Below, piece after piece: positions 1 through 7,895 of a stretch of DNA of 64,000 bases. Origin of the DNA: JAZKGA01 sp040386235. GTDB taxonomy: Bacteria > Pseudomonadota > Alphaproteobacteria > Micavibrionales > Micavibrionaceae. The position numbers and the translations under genes were made by a program. The stretch's first letter is position 1; every line of letters begins with the position of its first letter. The notes below the pieces were generated by a model, which worked only from the letters and a program-made list of their open reading frames with translations, did not search any database and was not told the DNA's origin. Location: NCBI GenBank assembly GCA_040386235.1, contig JAZKGA010000001.1, positions 558,001 through 622,000 of the forward strand, read 5' to 3'.

Positions 1-48
1 GAAGAAGATGGCGGCCTGGACGACATGGCCGGCCTGGACGAAGCCTAA
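1..48 (+). CDS. rpoZ: 3-prime end of a CDS, probably RNA polymerase omega subunit
   Basis: Frame 1 reads an acidic tail ending in GLDDMAGLDEA and a TAA stop at 46-48. Only 15 codons are present, so the protein cannot be identified by domain. The call rests on position: rpoZ usually lies just upstream of the RelA/SpoT gene in alphaproteobacteria, and an acidic C-terminal tail is common in alphaproteobacterial omega subunits. A terminator follows directly, so this gene ends its own transcript. Confidence 0.45.
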   Translation, partial: EEDGGLDDMAGLDEA

Positions 49-74
49 TTCTGCGACTTTAAGAGTTATAAAAC

Positions 75-104
75 CACCCGCGTGTTAAGCCGGGTGTTTT
101 TTTT
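75..104 (+). terminator. Rho-independent terminator after the probable rpoZ
   Basis: CACCCG (75-80) pairs with CGGGTG (91-96) around a 10-nt loop and is followed by eight T residues at 97-104. It separates the upstream gene from rsh. Confidence 0.8.
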
Positions 105-120
105 ATGCGGCGTTGCATTA

Positions 121-126
121 TATAAT
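121..126 (+). promoter_or_regulatory. Candidate -10 element of the rsh promoter
   Basis: A perfect TATAAT lies 36 bases before the rsh start codon, just after the upstream terminator. No convincing -35 hexamer sits at the right distance, because that position falls in the terminator T-tract. The site is therefore only a candidate. Confidence 0.3.
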
Positions 127-161
127 AGCCAGATTGCCCCAGTCCTGCTTACAATGACATC

Positions 162-2330
162 ATGACCACCGCCCACGCCCTTGCGAAAACCGTATGTGCT
201 TATAATCCCGCCGCTGATGGTGAGAAAATTATTGAGGCGGTCGAATTCGCAAAAGTGAAACACGCGGGCCAGGTCCGGTCGTCAGGCGAACCGTATTACA
301 CACATCCCCTGGAAGTGGCGGGTATCCTGGCCGACATGCGGATGGATCCCGCGACAATCCTGACGGCGATCCTGCATGACACGCTCGAAGATACGGATAC
401 CACGCCGGATGAGCTGGAAAAGAAATTCGGCAAAGATGTTTTGATGCTGGTCAACGGCGTCAGCAAGTTGAACAAGATCGAAGGCCAGACGGTTGAAGGC
501 AAGCAAGCGGAAAACTTCCGCAAACTGGTCCTGGCGATGTCTGAAGATATCCGCGTTCTGCTGGTCAAGCTGGCTGACCGCCTGCACAACATGCGGACCC
601 TGCACCATATTGCAAAGCCTGACAAACGCCGCCGTATCGCCCGTGAAACCTTGGAAATCTATGCCCCGCTGGCTGAACGGATCGGGATGCACCAGTTCAA
701 GGAAGAGCTGGAAGACCTGGCCTTTGGCCATTTGAACACCGAGGCCCGCGAAAGCATCACCAACCGCCTGTCCTTCCTGCGCCAGGAAGGCACGGATATG
801 GTGAATGCGATCATCAACGAAGTGCAGAAGATGTTGAAAGACGCCGGCATTCCGGCCCAGGTCACTGGACGTGAAAAGACGCGTTATTCCATCTGGCGCA
901 AGATGCAGCGGAAGAATATTTCGTTTGAACAGTTTTCTGACATCATGGCGTTTCGGGTTGTCGTTGAAAACCTGGATCAATGCTATCACGTGCTGGGCCT
1001 TGTTCATTCGCACTATCCGACGGTGCCTGGACGGTTTAAAGACTTTATTTCAACCCCTAAACCGAACGGCTATCGTTCCATTCACACAACCGTGATCGGA
1101 CCGTTCAATCAGCGGATTGAAATTCAGATCCGCACGCGCCAAATGCATGAAGAGGCCGATTTGGGCGTTGCCGCCCATTGGGCGTACAAACAGGGAAATA
1201 TCGGCGAAACCTTGAAAGAGGCCCGGAAATACCGTTGGTTACGCGAACTGGTCGATATTTTGGAGCAAGAGCAGCGTGCGGAAGATTTCATGGAAAACAC
1301 CAAACTGGAACTGTTCCAGGACAAGGTGTATTGCTTCACGCCCAAGGGCGATTTGATTGAGCTGCCATCCGGTGCGACGCCTATCGACTTTGCCTATGCG
1401 ATCCATTCGGGCGTTGGTGACAAATGCGTGGGGGCAAAGGTGAACGGGCGTATTGCGCCGCTGAACACCCGTGTTCAAAACGGGGACCAGATTGACATCA
1501 TCACCTCGAAAACCCAGACGCCGTCGCCCACCTGGGAACGCTTTGTCATTACCGGTAAGGCCAGAGCGCATATCCGCCGCTATATCAGGCAGCAACAGCG
1601 CGACGAATACATGGATTTGGGTCGATCCATCCTGCAAAAAATGTTTAAGCAGGAAGGGTATGAATACACCGATAAGGCCGTGCAATCCGTAATGCAGGAT
1701 ATTCGCGGCGATAATGTGAAAATTGAATCGATCGAAGACGTGTTCGTCGGGGTCGGTAGCGGCAATCTGACGGCAAAAGAAGTCTTTAAGATCATTTTCC
1801 CTGGCCATAAAGGCAACGATACCGTGGCCGAAGTCACGGTTGAAAGCATTGCCCAATCGCGTAAGCCGGTAAAATCCACGCCGATGGCCATCCGCGGTTT
1901 GATCCCTGGCATGGCTGTTCATTATGCCCGCTGTTGCCACCCTATTCCGGGCGACAAGATTGTTGGGATCGTCACGACCGGAAAGGGCGTTACAGTGCAC
2001 ACCATTGACTGTGAAACGCTGGAACAATTTGCCGATACGCCGGAACGCTGGCTTGATGTGTCCTGGGGCGATGACATGGCCAGCGAAAGCCATATTGGCC
2101 GCCTGAACATCTGTATCACCAACCAGAATGGCGCACTGGCGGCGTTGTCCACGGTTATCAGCAAATCCAGCGGCAATATATCGAACCTCAAAATCACCAA
2201 CCGCTCCACGGATTTTTGGGAAATGATCGTCGATGTCGCGGTCAGCAGTACCGACCACTTGACCAATATCATTGCAGCCCTGCGCGCCACACCACAGGTG
2301 GTCAGTGTTGACCGGTCGAAAAGCCGTTAA
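162..2330 (+). CDS. rsh: Bifunctional (p)ppGpp synthetase/hydrolase, RelA/SpoT homologue
   Basis: Makes and degrades the alarmone (p)ppGpp in the stringent response. The 722-residue length fits a long RSH protein. In order it has an HD hydrolase domain with His48, His72-Asp73 and Glu76-Asp77 intact, a synthetase domain with the RFKDFISTPKPNGYRSIH signature near residues 289-306, a TGS domain near 386-445 and a C-terminal ACT domain from about 645. Both catalytic signatures look complete, so both activities are expected, as usual for the single long RSH of alphaproteobacteria. The ATG at 162 gives a normal N-terminus. The next gene starts 18 bases after its stop. Confidence 0.95.
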   Translation: MTTAHALAKTVCAYNPAADGEKIIEAVEFAKVKHAGQVRSSGEPYYTHPLEVAGILADMRMDPATILTAILHDTLEDTDTTPDELEKKFGKDVLMLVNGVSKLNKIEGQTVEGKQAENFRKLVLAMSEDIRVLLVKLADRLHNMRTLHHIAKPDKRRRIARETLEIYAPLAERIGMHQFKEELEDLAFGHLNTEARESITNRLSFLRQEGTDMVNAIINEVQKMLKDAGIPAQVTGREKTRYSIWRKMQRKNISFEQFSDIMAFRVVVENLDQCYHVLGLVHSHYPTVPGRFKDFISTPKPNGYRSIHTTVIGPFNQRIEIQIRTRQMHEEADLGVAAHWAYKQGNIGETLKEARKYRWLRELVDILEQEQRAEDFMENTKLELFQDKVYCFTPKGDLIELPSGATPIDFAYAIHSGVGDKCVGAKVNGRIAPLNTRVQNGDQIDIITSKTQTPSPTWERFVITGKARAHIRRYIRQQQRDEYMDLGRSILQKMFKQEGYEYTDKAVQSVMQDIRGDNVKIESIEDVFVGVGSGNLTAKEVFKIIFPGHKGNDTVAEVTVESIAQSRKPVKSTPMAIRGLIPGMAVHYARCCHPIPGDKIVGIVTTGKGVTVHTIDCETLEQFADTPERWLDVSWGDDMASESHIGRLNICITNQNGALAALSTVISKSSGNISNLKITNRSTDFWEMIVDVAVSSTDHLTNIIAALRATPQVVSVDRSKSR

Positions 2331-2348
2331 GGAACAGATATTCGTCCC

Positions 2349-2915
2349 ATGTTTAAACGCCGCACGCCGCACCCTGTTTCACGTCGTATGCTGAACTTAT
2401 TATGGCCCCGGATTGGCTGGATGCGGACCCTGCGCTATGCCCTGTATCGCTTGGCGCGTTTGCCGCATAAAATGGAGTCGACGGCGGCTGCTCTGGCCGC
2501 CGGTGCAGCAATTACGTTTATTCCGCTGCCCGGCCTGCATTTATTATTGATCATCGCGATGTGCTGGCTGACCCGCCTGCCTATTCTGCCGGGGTGTATC
2601 GGAACTTTGGTGGGTAATCCCTGGACTTTGCCGCCGGCATTTCTGGCGTCGTACGAGGTCGGCAAATGGGTCGCCCAAACCGTTATGACGGTGCCAGAAC
2701 GCGACGTGCCGCTTGACCTGACATTCGCCAATTTCATGGTTTTGCTGAAGGCTGATCCGGTTTACCTGATTGTGCCGTGGCTGGGTGGCGGCATTCTGCT
2801 GTCCCTGCTGTCATTCCCTGTATTTTACATCTTGTTCGCGATGGCAGTCCGACAGGGGCACGATGCAAAAGCCGCGTTTGTCCAAGCCAGGCGCGATCGC
2901 CGGGGGCAGGCATGA
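2349..2915 (+). CDS. DUF2062 family inner-membrane protein
   Basis: A 188-residue protein recognised as DUF2062 from its basic N-terminus, the region PHKMESTAAALAAG, the segment FIPLPGLHLLL and the motif TLVGNPWTLPP. Two to three hydrophobic segments (about 48-75 and 140-165) predict inner-membrane insertion. The function of the family is not established. Its stop overlaps the acpS start as ATGA, so the two are translationally coupled. In many alphaproteobacteria pdxJ occupies this place between rsh and acpS. Confidence 0.85.
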   Translation: MFKRRTPHPVSRRMLNLLWPRIGWMRTLRYALYRLARLPHKMESTAAALAAGAAITFIPLPGLHLLLIIAMCWLTRLPILPGCIGTLVGNPWTLPPAFLASYEVGKWVAQTVMTVPERDVPLDLTFANFMVLLKADPVYLIVPWLGGGILLSLLSFPVFYILFAMAVRQGHDAKAAFVQARRDRRGQA

Positions 2916-3322
2916 TTTACGGCATCGGCACCGATATCGTTCCCATTGATCGCATAGCCCGTATTCTGGCGCGCCATGGCGACCGTTTTTTGCGCCGCAC
3001 GTTCACGCCCGCCGAAATCGCCAGGGGCGGTTTGTGCCATACGCCGCATCAGGTGGCCGCGCATTTCGCCAAGCGGTTCGCGGCAAAAGAGGCATATGCC
3101 AAAGCCCTGGGAACCGGCATTCGTGACGGGGTTACCTTGCGGGATATAGGCGTTGAAAATGATGGATTGGGCCGTCCGTCACTGGTTGTGCATCGAAAGG
3201 CGCAGCAAATGCTGCACGACTTGATGCGCGACGGACATTCCCCTATCCTGCATCTCAGTTTAAGTGATAGCGACACGGCTGCGCAGGCATTTGTAATGAT
3301 TGAAGGACGACAGACACCATGA
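2912..3322 (+). CDS. acpS: Holo-[acyl-carrier-protein] synthase
   Basis: Transfers 4-phosphopantetheine from CoA to the serine of acyl carrier protein, activating it for fatty acid synthesis. The 136-residue product starts MIYGIGTDIVPIDRI, with the metal-binding Asp8, and carries FAAKEAYAKALGTG with Glu60, both AcpS hallmarks. The ATG at 2912 is chosen because the family begins exactly here and it overlaps the DUF2062 stop; an upstream in-frame extension from 2777 is not conserved sequence. The stop overlaps lepB by four bases. Confidence 0.95.
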   Translation: MIYGIGTDIVPIDRIARILARHGDRFLRRTFTPAEIARGGLCHTPHQVAAHFAKRFAAKEAYAKALGTGIRDGVTLRDIGVENDGLGRPSLVVHRKAQQMLHDLMRDGHSPILHLSLSDSDTAAQAFVMIEGRQTP

Positions 3323-4101
3323 CACAAAAAAAGGCACCAACGCCGCCCCCTGCGCCTGCCCTTGAGCCCAAAGGCGAATGGTCGGAAATGGCCAAGACCG
3401 CGTGTTTGGCCGTTCTGCTGGCCGTGATCCTGCGCACTTTTGCGTTTGAGCCGTTCAATATCCCGTCCGGCTCCATGTACCCGACCTTGATGGTGGGCGA
3501 TTACCTGTTCGTGTCAAAATCTGCGTACGGCTATTCCCGCTATTCATTCCCGTTTGGTCTGGGCGGGTTTGAGGGGCGCTTTTTTCAAGATAAAGGGCCG
3601 AAGCGCGGCGACGTTGTTGTGTTCAAACTGCCATCCGATACGCAGATCGACTATATCAAACGCGTGATCGGCCTGCCCGGCGACACGGTTCAGATGATTG
3701 GCGGCCAGCTGTATATTAATGACGCTGTTGTCCCGCGCGAAGCCGCAGGGATGGTGACATATCAGGAATATGGCGGCGGACCGTTACAAGACGTGATTCA
3801 GTACAAGCAGACCCTGCCCAACGGTAAGGTCATTGCGATTTATGAACGCGGGGATAATGAGGCATTGGACAACACCGCGAAATTCACGGTCCCAGACGGC
3901 CATTATTTCATGATGGGCGATAATCGCGATAATTCGCAGGACAGCCGCGTGTCGGAACTGGTCGGTTTTGTACCGAATGACAACCTGGTCGGCCGTGCCA
4001 AATTCATGTTCTTCTCGACCAATGGCCACGCCATGATCTGGGAGGTCTGGAAATGGCCATTCTCAATCCGTTATAGCCGTTTGTTCCAGGGCGTGTCGTG
4101 A
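3319..4101 (+). CDS. lepB: Signal peptidase I
   Basis: Cleaves signal peptides from Sec- and Tat-exported proteins at the periplasmic face of the inner membrane. One N-terminal membrane helix (about 25-42) precedes box B with the nucleophile Ser52 in PSGSMYPTL. The general base Lys114 is in YIKRVIGLPGD, and the C-terminal box MGDNRDNSQDSR is present. The 260-residue length is normal. The gene overlaps acpS and rnc, giving the conserved acpS-lepB-rnc-era order. Confidence 0.96.
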   Translation: MTQKKAPTPPPAPALEPKGEWSEMAKTACLAVLLAVILRTFAFEPFNIPSGSMYPTLMVGDYLFVSKSAYGYSRYSFPFGLGGFEGRFFQDKGPKRGDVVVFKLPSDTQIDYIKRVIGLPGDTVQMIGGQLYINDAVVPREAAGMVTYQEYGGGPLQDVIQYKQTLPNGKVIAIYERGDNEALDNTAKFTVPDGHYFMMGDNRDNSQDSRVSELVGFVPNDNLVGRAKFMFFSTNGHAMIWEVWKWPFSIRYSRLFQGVS

Positions 4102-4760
4102 TGCGCATGTCATTGACGGATTTGTGCGCGGCGCTTGGATACACATTTAAGGATCTTGATTTGCTGCGTCAGGCGATAACGCCGGCCGCAAGCCTGGCAG
4201 GTCGCAATAACGAACGCCTGGAATTCCTGGGGGATCGTGTGGCTGGGTTGGTGATTGCCGACGCTTTGTACCGTTCTTACCCGCTGGAAAAGGAAGGCGA
4301 TTTGGCCAAACGTCACGCCGCGCTGGTTCAAGGGGCGGTGATGGCAGAGGTCGCACGGCATCTGAATCTGCAGCCCTATTTGGATGTCGGCAGTGGCGAT
4401 GTGCCCGCATCCTTTCTGGCCGATGCGATGGAGGCGATCATTGGTGCTGTCTATCTGGATGGGGGGATGGAAGCCGCCGAAACGATCATCCAGCCCCTGT
4501 GGCAGGACAAAATCCTGGGTGCTGTCGCGCCGCCTCAAGACCCCAAGACCGCGTTACAGGAATGGGCCCAGGCACGGGCCTTAACTATTCCCTCTTATAC
4601 AATAACGGATCGCACCGGCCCTGACCACGCGCCGGTTTTTGAAGTTGAGGTAAATGTACCGGGCCAGCCGCCTATGCGGGCCAGTGGGAAATCGCGTCGC
4701 GAAGCTGAAAAATCGGCAGCCATTCAATTGCTGCACCACCTGACAGGATCAAAATCATGA
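4101..4760 (+). CDS. rnc: Ribonuclease III
   Basis: Double-strand-specific endoribonuclease for rRNA precursors and structured mRNAs. The family signature NERLEFLGD lies near residue 37, a second acidic cluster is in FLADAMEAIIGAVYLDGG, and a C-terminal double-stranded RNA-binding domain covers about 150-219. In the signature, RVAGL replaces the common AVL-type continuation, but the acidic residues remain. Starts are possible at GTG 4098, ATG 4101 or ATG 4107; ATG 4101 overlaps the lepB stop as TGATG. The stop overlaps era. Confidence 0.93.
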   Translation: MRMSLTDLCAALGYTFKDLDLLRQAITPAASLAGRNNERLEFLGDRVAGLVIADALYRSYPLEKEGDLAKRHAALVQGAVMAEVARHLNLQPYLDVGSGDVPASFLADAMEAIIGAVYLDGGMEAAETIIQPLWQDKILGAVAPPQDPKTALQEWAQARALTIPSYTITDRTGPDHAPVFEVEVNVPGQPPMRASGKSRREAEKSAAIQLLHHLTGSKS

Positions 4761-5695
4761 GTAATACAGACGCCCCCGCCATCAACAAAGCCGGGTTTGT
4801 GGCCGTTCTGGGCCTTCCGAATGCTGGGAAATCGACGCTTGTAAACGCGCTGGTCGGCGCGAAAGTGACGATTGTATCGCGAAAGGCGCAGACAACGCGC
4901 GCCCCTGTGCGCGGTATTTTCATTGAAGACGACGCCCAGGTTATTTTGGTTGATACGCCGGGCCTTCTGGTCCCGGATGCGCAACGTAAACGTGCGCGCC
5001 TGGAAACGGCGATGCAATCAGCGGCGATCAGCAGCCTGGAAGACGGCGATGCCGCGATGTTGGTGATTGATGCGTCGGTGCCCCGAAAGCTTGAAACGTT
5101 GCAGCGCTTTATTAAGGGGCTGGACGGCGGCCTGCCGGCGAACACAATCGCGGTTCTGAACAAGGTCGATTTGATCGCCAAGCATAAATTGCTGGACCTG
5201 GCCACGGCGATCAGCCAGCTGCATCCGTTTGCCGCATATTATATGATCAGTGCGGAAACCGGTGATGGAATTGATGATCTGCGGCGCGGTCTGGCGCGCC
5301 TTGTGCCCGAAAGCCCCGCTTTGTACGATGTGGATCAACTCAGCGATCTGCCGGTTCGTTTGATGCTGGCCGAATTAACGCGTGAGCAGATTTTTAACTA
5401 CCTGCACGACGAAATCCCTTACGGCACCCATGTGGTAACCGATGATGTCGTCACGCGTGAAAACGATGTGGTGGCGATTACCCAACGCATTGTCGTGCTG
5501 CGCGATACGCACAAGGCGATGATGATTGGGCGCGACGGCGCAATGTTAAAAAGGATTGGGTCAGCAACCCGTGCCGGGATGGAGGAATCCTTGCAGACAC
5601 GTGTTTTCCTGGATTTAAGCGTCAGTGTGGATGCCAGATGGACCGATAACAAGGCGTACTATGCCTTGTGGGGTTTTGGCGGTCACGGCGAATAG
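4757..5695 (+). CDS. era: GTPase Era, 30S ribosome maturation factor
   Basis: Binds the 3-prime end of 16S rRNA and assists small-subunit assembly. G1 is GLPNAGKST near residue 19, the DTPGL motif and NKVD follow, and a C-terminal KH domain includes MMIGRDGAMLKRIG. The 312-residue length is normal. It is the last gene of the overlapped rsh-to-era row; the 170 bases after its stop belong to the gcrA control region. Confidence 0.96.
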   Translation: MSNTDAPAINKAGFVAVLGLPNAGKSTLVNALVGAKVTIVSRKAQTTRAPVRGIFIEDDAQVILVDTPGLLVPDAQRKRARLETAMQSAAISSLEDGDAAMLVIDASVPRKLETLQRFIKGLDGGLPANTIAVLNKVDLIAKHKLLDLATAISQLHPFAAYYMISAETGDGIDDLRRGLARLVPESPALYDVDQLSDLPVRLMLAELTREQIFNYLHDEIPYGTHVVTDDVVTRENDVVAITQRIVVLRDTHKAMMIGRDGAMLKRIGSATRAGMEESLQTRVFLDLSVSVDARWTDNKAYYALWGFGGHGE

Positions 5696-5736
5696 CCTAG
5701 AATACATTCTTATTGCATTTATCCCCTTATCTGTTG

Positions 5737-5745
5737 TGTGGATAA
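5737..5745 (-). promoter_or_regulatory. DnaA box upstream of gcrA
   Basis: TGTGGATAA is the exact reverse complement of the consensus DnaA box TTATCCACA. A degenerate second copy, TTATCCCCT, lies at 5719-5727. In Caulobacter DnaA activates gcrA transcription, so a perfect box about 120 bases before the gcrA start fits the same wiring. Binding itself is inferred. Confidence 0.6.
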
Positions 5746-5756
5746 AAGCCCCTCCC

Positions 5757-5889
5757 GATTCGCAAGACTCTTCCCCTTAGACTCGCACAGTTGTTAGAGT
5801 GAAGTTACACAGTGCCTGCCAACAGTGCAGGGGGAAAGAATTTTTAAGTTAAGGAGTCAAGTGAGATGAGTTGGACTGATGAGCGAGTC
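5757..5889 (+). promoter_or_regulatory. Cluster of five GANTC (CcrM) methylation sites at gcrA
   Basis: GATTC at 5757, GACTC at 5766, GACTC at 5780, GAGTC at 5854 and GAGTC at 5885 fall within 133 bases, the last just inside the coding region. One GANTC is expected about every 256 bases in random sequence. GANTC is the target of the alphaproteobacterial cell-cycle methyltransferase CcrM, and GcrA acts at methylated GANTC promoters, so the cluster suggests methylation-dependent (auto)regulation. Confidence 0.55.
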
Positions 5890-6399
5890 ACCCTCCTGCG
5901 GAAATTATGGGTCGAAGGAAAAACAGCAAAAGAAATTGCCCAGCTTTTGGGTGGCGATGTCACCCGTAATGCGGTGATCGGCAAGGCGCACCGCCTGAAA
6001 CTGTCGAACCGCATCTCGCCTATTCAACAAAACGAAAAAGTCAAAATCCGTCCGAAGACGGTCGATAAAGCGGTCATGAAAAATCGCAAAGTCATTCCCA
6101 TGGATATGACCCAATCGACCAGACCAAGCACCATCCTGGCGGCCACGCCTGCGCCGAATGCCTTAAAGGGCGGCATTAAAATGGTTGATCTGCGTGATCG
6201 CCACTGCCGCTGGCCGCACGGCGATCCGCGTGATACCGATTTCCATTTTTGCGGCGCACCGGCTTTACAGGGTCTGCCATACTGCGACCATCATTGCCGC
6301 GCCGCTTATCACACCAGCCGTAATGGCCGCGTGACAGAGGCTCCAGAACGCGAAGAAATTACGCTCGAAGATATGGTATCAAGCGTCGTCAGCAATTAA
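5866..6399 (+). CDS. gcrA: Cell-cycle regulator GcrA
   Basis: Sigma70-associated transcription factor that drives S-phase genes in alphaproteobacteria. The N-terminal 45 residues (MSWTDERVTLLRKLWVEGKT, then AKEIAQLLGG and a second helix NAVIGKAHRLKLS) are the signature GcrA DNA-binding domain. The C-terminal part has the conserved RHCRWPHGDPRD followed by FCGAPALQGLPYCDHHC, a Cys/His-rich sigma-contact region. The length is 177 residues. AAGGAG at 5851-5856 is the ribosome site. It is monocistronic, with a terminator directly after. Confidence 0.95.
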   Translation: MSWTDERVTLLRKLWVEGKTAKEIAQLLGGDVTRNAVIGKAHRLKLSNRISPIQQNEKVKIRPKTVDKAVMKNRKVIPMDMTQSTRPSTILAATPAPNALKGGIKMVDLRDRHCRWPHGDPRDTDFHFCGAPALQGLPYCDHHCRAAYHTSRNGRVTEAPEREEITLEDMVSSVVSN

Positions 6400-6422
6400 G
6401 ACGAAGGCGTTAGAAAGATAAG

Positions 6423-6449
6423 ACGGGGCGGTTTTAACCGCCCCGTTTG
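6423..6449. terminator. Convergent terminator between gcrA and the EVE gene
   Basis: ACGGGGCGG (6423-6431) pairs perfectly with CCGCCCCGT (6438-6446) around TTTTAA, with a short T run following. It lies between two convergent genes and may serve both strands. Confidence 0.75.
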
Positions 6450-6451
6450 CA

Positions 6452-6859
6452 TTACATTCCGCCCATGCTGCACAACATGTTCCAATGCGCGTCACTGATC
6501 GGCATGACCGACAGGCGGCTTTGACGGATCAGCGCGATATCCTGCAATGCGGGCGTTTTCTTAATCTGTTCCAATGTTACGGCGCGGGGCAACGGCTTGT
6601 CCGCAGTCACATGTACGCCGACGAACCTGCCCTTGGGGTCGGTGGGGTCCAGGGTTGCGGCTTGCGTGATGGTAACGATACCGACAATTTCACGGCCGAT
6701 ATTGGAATGATAAAAGAACGCTTGGTCACCAACCGCCATATGTTTTAAATTAAGGGCCGCCTGATGATTGCGTACGCCATTCCAGAATTCAGTGCCTTTG
6801 CTGACTTGCTGGTCCCACGACCAGGCGTCAGGTTCGGATTTTAAAAGCCATTTTGCCAT
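6452..6859 (-). CDS. EVE domain-containing protein
   Basis: A 135-residue single-domain EVE (PUA-like) protein, recognised by the start KWLLKSEPDAWSW, the WNGVRNHQAALNLK segment and the GIVTITQAATLDPTD strand. EVE domains bind modified bases in nucleic acids, but the cellular role of this stand-alone bacterial form is not settled. It is the third gene of a minus-strand tsaD-gpsA-EVE row, 10 bases after gpsA, an association often seen in alphaproteobacteria. Confidence 0.9.
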   Translation of the reverse strand: MAKWLLKSEPDAWSWDQQVSKGTEFWNGVRNHQAALNLKHMAVGDQAFFYHSNIGREIVGIVTITQAATLDPTDPKGRFVGVHVTADKPLPRAVTLEQIKKTPALQDIALIRQSRLSVMPISDAHWNMLCSMGGM

Positions 6860-6869
6860 TTCTTATTCC

Positions 6870-7895
6870 TTACGATTGCATTTCGTCCGCCATGGGCCGC
6901 AGAAGCAGGGTGTTTAATGCCTCACGCGGGCGGATGTGCCCTTGTAATACAGCGTGGACAGCCTGGGTAATGGGCAGGTCAACCTGGCGCATCATGGCAA
7001 GATCGGCCACGGCCTGGGCCGTATGTACGCCTTCTGTTACGGACGTACGCTCCTGTAAAACGCTTGCTGCACTTTCGCCTGCGCCAATAAGCTGGCCCAG
7101 GGAAAAGTTACGAGACTGCATGGACGTACACGTCAAAATGATATCGCCGATCCCGCACAGGCCGAAAAGTGTTTCCCGTTGACCGCCCATGGCGGTATTT
7201 AAGCGTGCCAGTTCTGCCAGGCCGCGGGTCACCAGTGCTGCGCGGGCGCTGTCGCCCAAATCCAGGCCGGTTGCAATACCGCATGCAATGGCCAGAACAT
7301 TTTTGACCGCCCCGCCAATGGCCGTGCCGATCATGTCGTTACTGCGGTACAGGCGCAGATGCGGCAAAGTCAAAAGGGCGGCCAGATCACGGCCCAGTGA
7401 GGTGTCAGCGCAGGCCAAGGTCAGGGCGGTGGGACGTTGCCGCGCGATATCCGCGGCAAAACTTGGCCCGGACAGGTATGCGGTGGGACAATCCGGCCAT
7501 ATGTCATGCACAATATCGTGAAGCAGGGCATGGGTGCCAACCTCTATTCCCTTGGAACATAGTACAAGGGGGATGGGGGTGGACAGAGCTGCGCGCAAAT
7601 GGGTGACCATGTCCCGTGTCGCCTGCGCCGGGGTGACAAGCAACACGGTGCGGCATACATTCAAATCTGCTAGTTGGGTTGTCACGATCACGCCATCAGG
7701 CAAGTGTATGTCAGGAAGGTACGCGGTGTTGACCCGATTGTGACGCAGGCTTTCAGCCTGTTCTGTACGCCGAACCCATAACACGACATCGTGGCCGCCA
7801 GATGCATAACTGACAGCCAGCGCTGTGCCGAACGCACCCCCGCCAATAATGCCAATTGGTCCTTGTGCTGAAACCAGTGTCGCGAATGTCTTCAT
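6870..7895 (-). CDS. gpsA: Glycerol-3-phosphate dehydrogenase [NAD(P)+]
   Basis: Reduces dihydroxyacetone phosphate to sn-glycerol-3-phosphate for phospholipid synthesis. The dinucleotide-binding motif GGGAFGTALA is near residue 19, the LCSKGIE segment is present, and the catalytic lysine sits in GGAVKNVLAIACGI with the family motif GDSARAALVTRG after it. The 341-residue length is normal. The ATG at 7895 overlaps the tsaD stop by four bases, so the pair is coupled. Confidence 0.95.
   Translation of the reverse strand: MKTFATLVSAQGPIGIIGGGAFGTALAVSYASGGHDVVLWVRRTEQAESLRHNRVNTAYLPDIHLPDGVIVTTQLADLNVCRTVLLVTPAQATRDMVTHLRAALSTPIPLVLCSKGIEVGTHALLHDIVHDIWPDCPTAYLSGPSFAADIARQRPTALTLACADTSLGRDLAALLTLPHLRLYRSNDMIGTAIGGAVKNVLAIACGIATGLDLGDSARAALVTRGLAELARLNTAMGGQRETLFGLCGIGDIILTCTSMQSRNFSLGQLIGAGESAASVLQERTSVTEGVHTAQAVADLAMMRQVDLPITQAVHAVLQGHIRPREALNTLLLRPMADEMQS

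Noticed and set aside
1239..2372. Long minus-strand open frame of 377 codons opposite rsh
   Set aside because: It is entirely antisense to a certain gene, has no recognisable domain and no ribosome site. Such frames arise from codon bias; similar shadows lie opposite the transaminase (15026-15841) and others.
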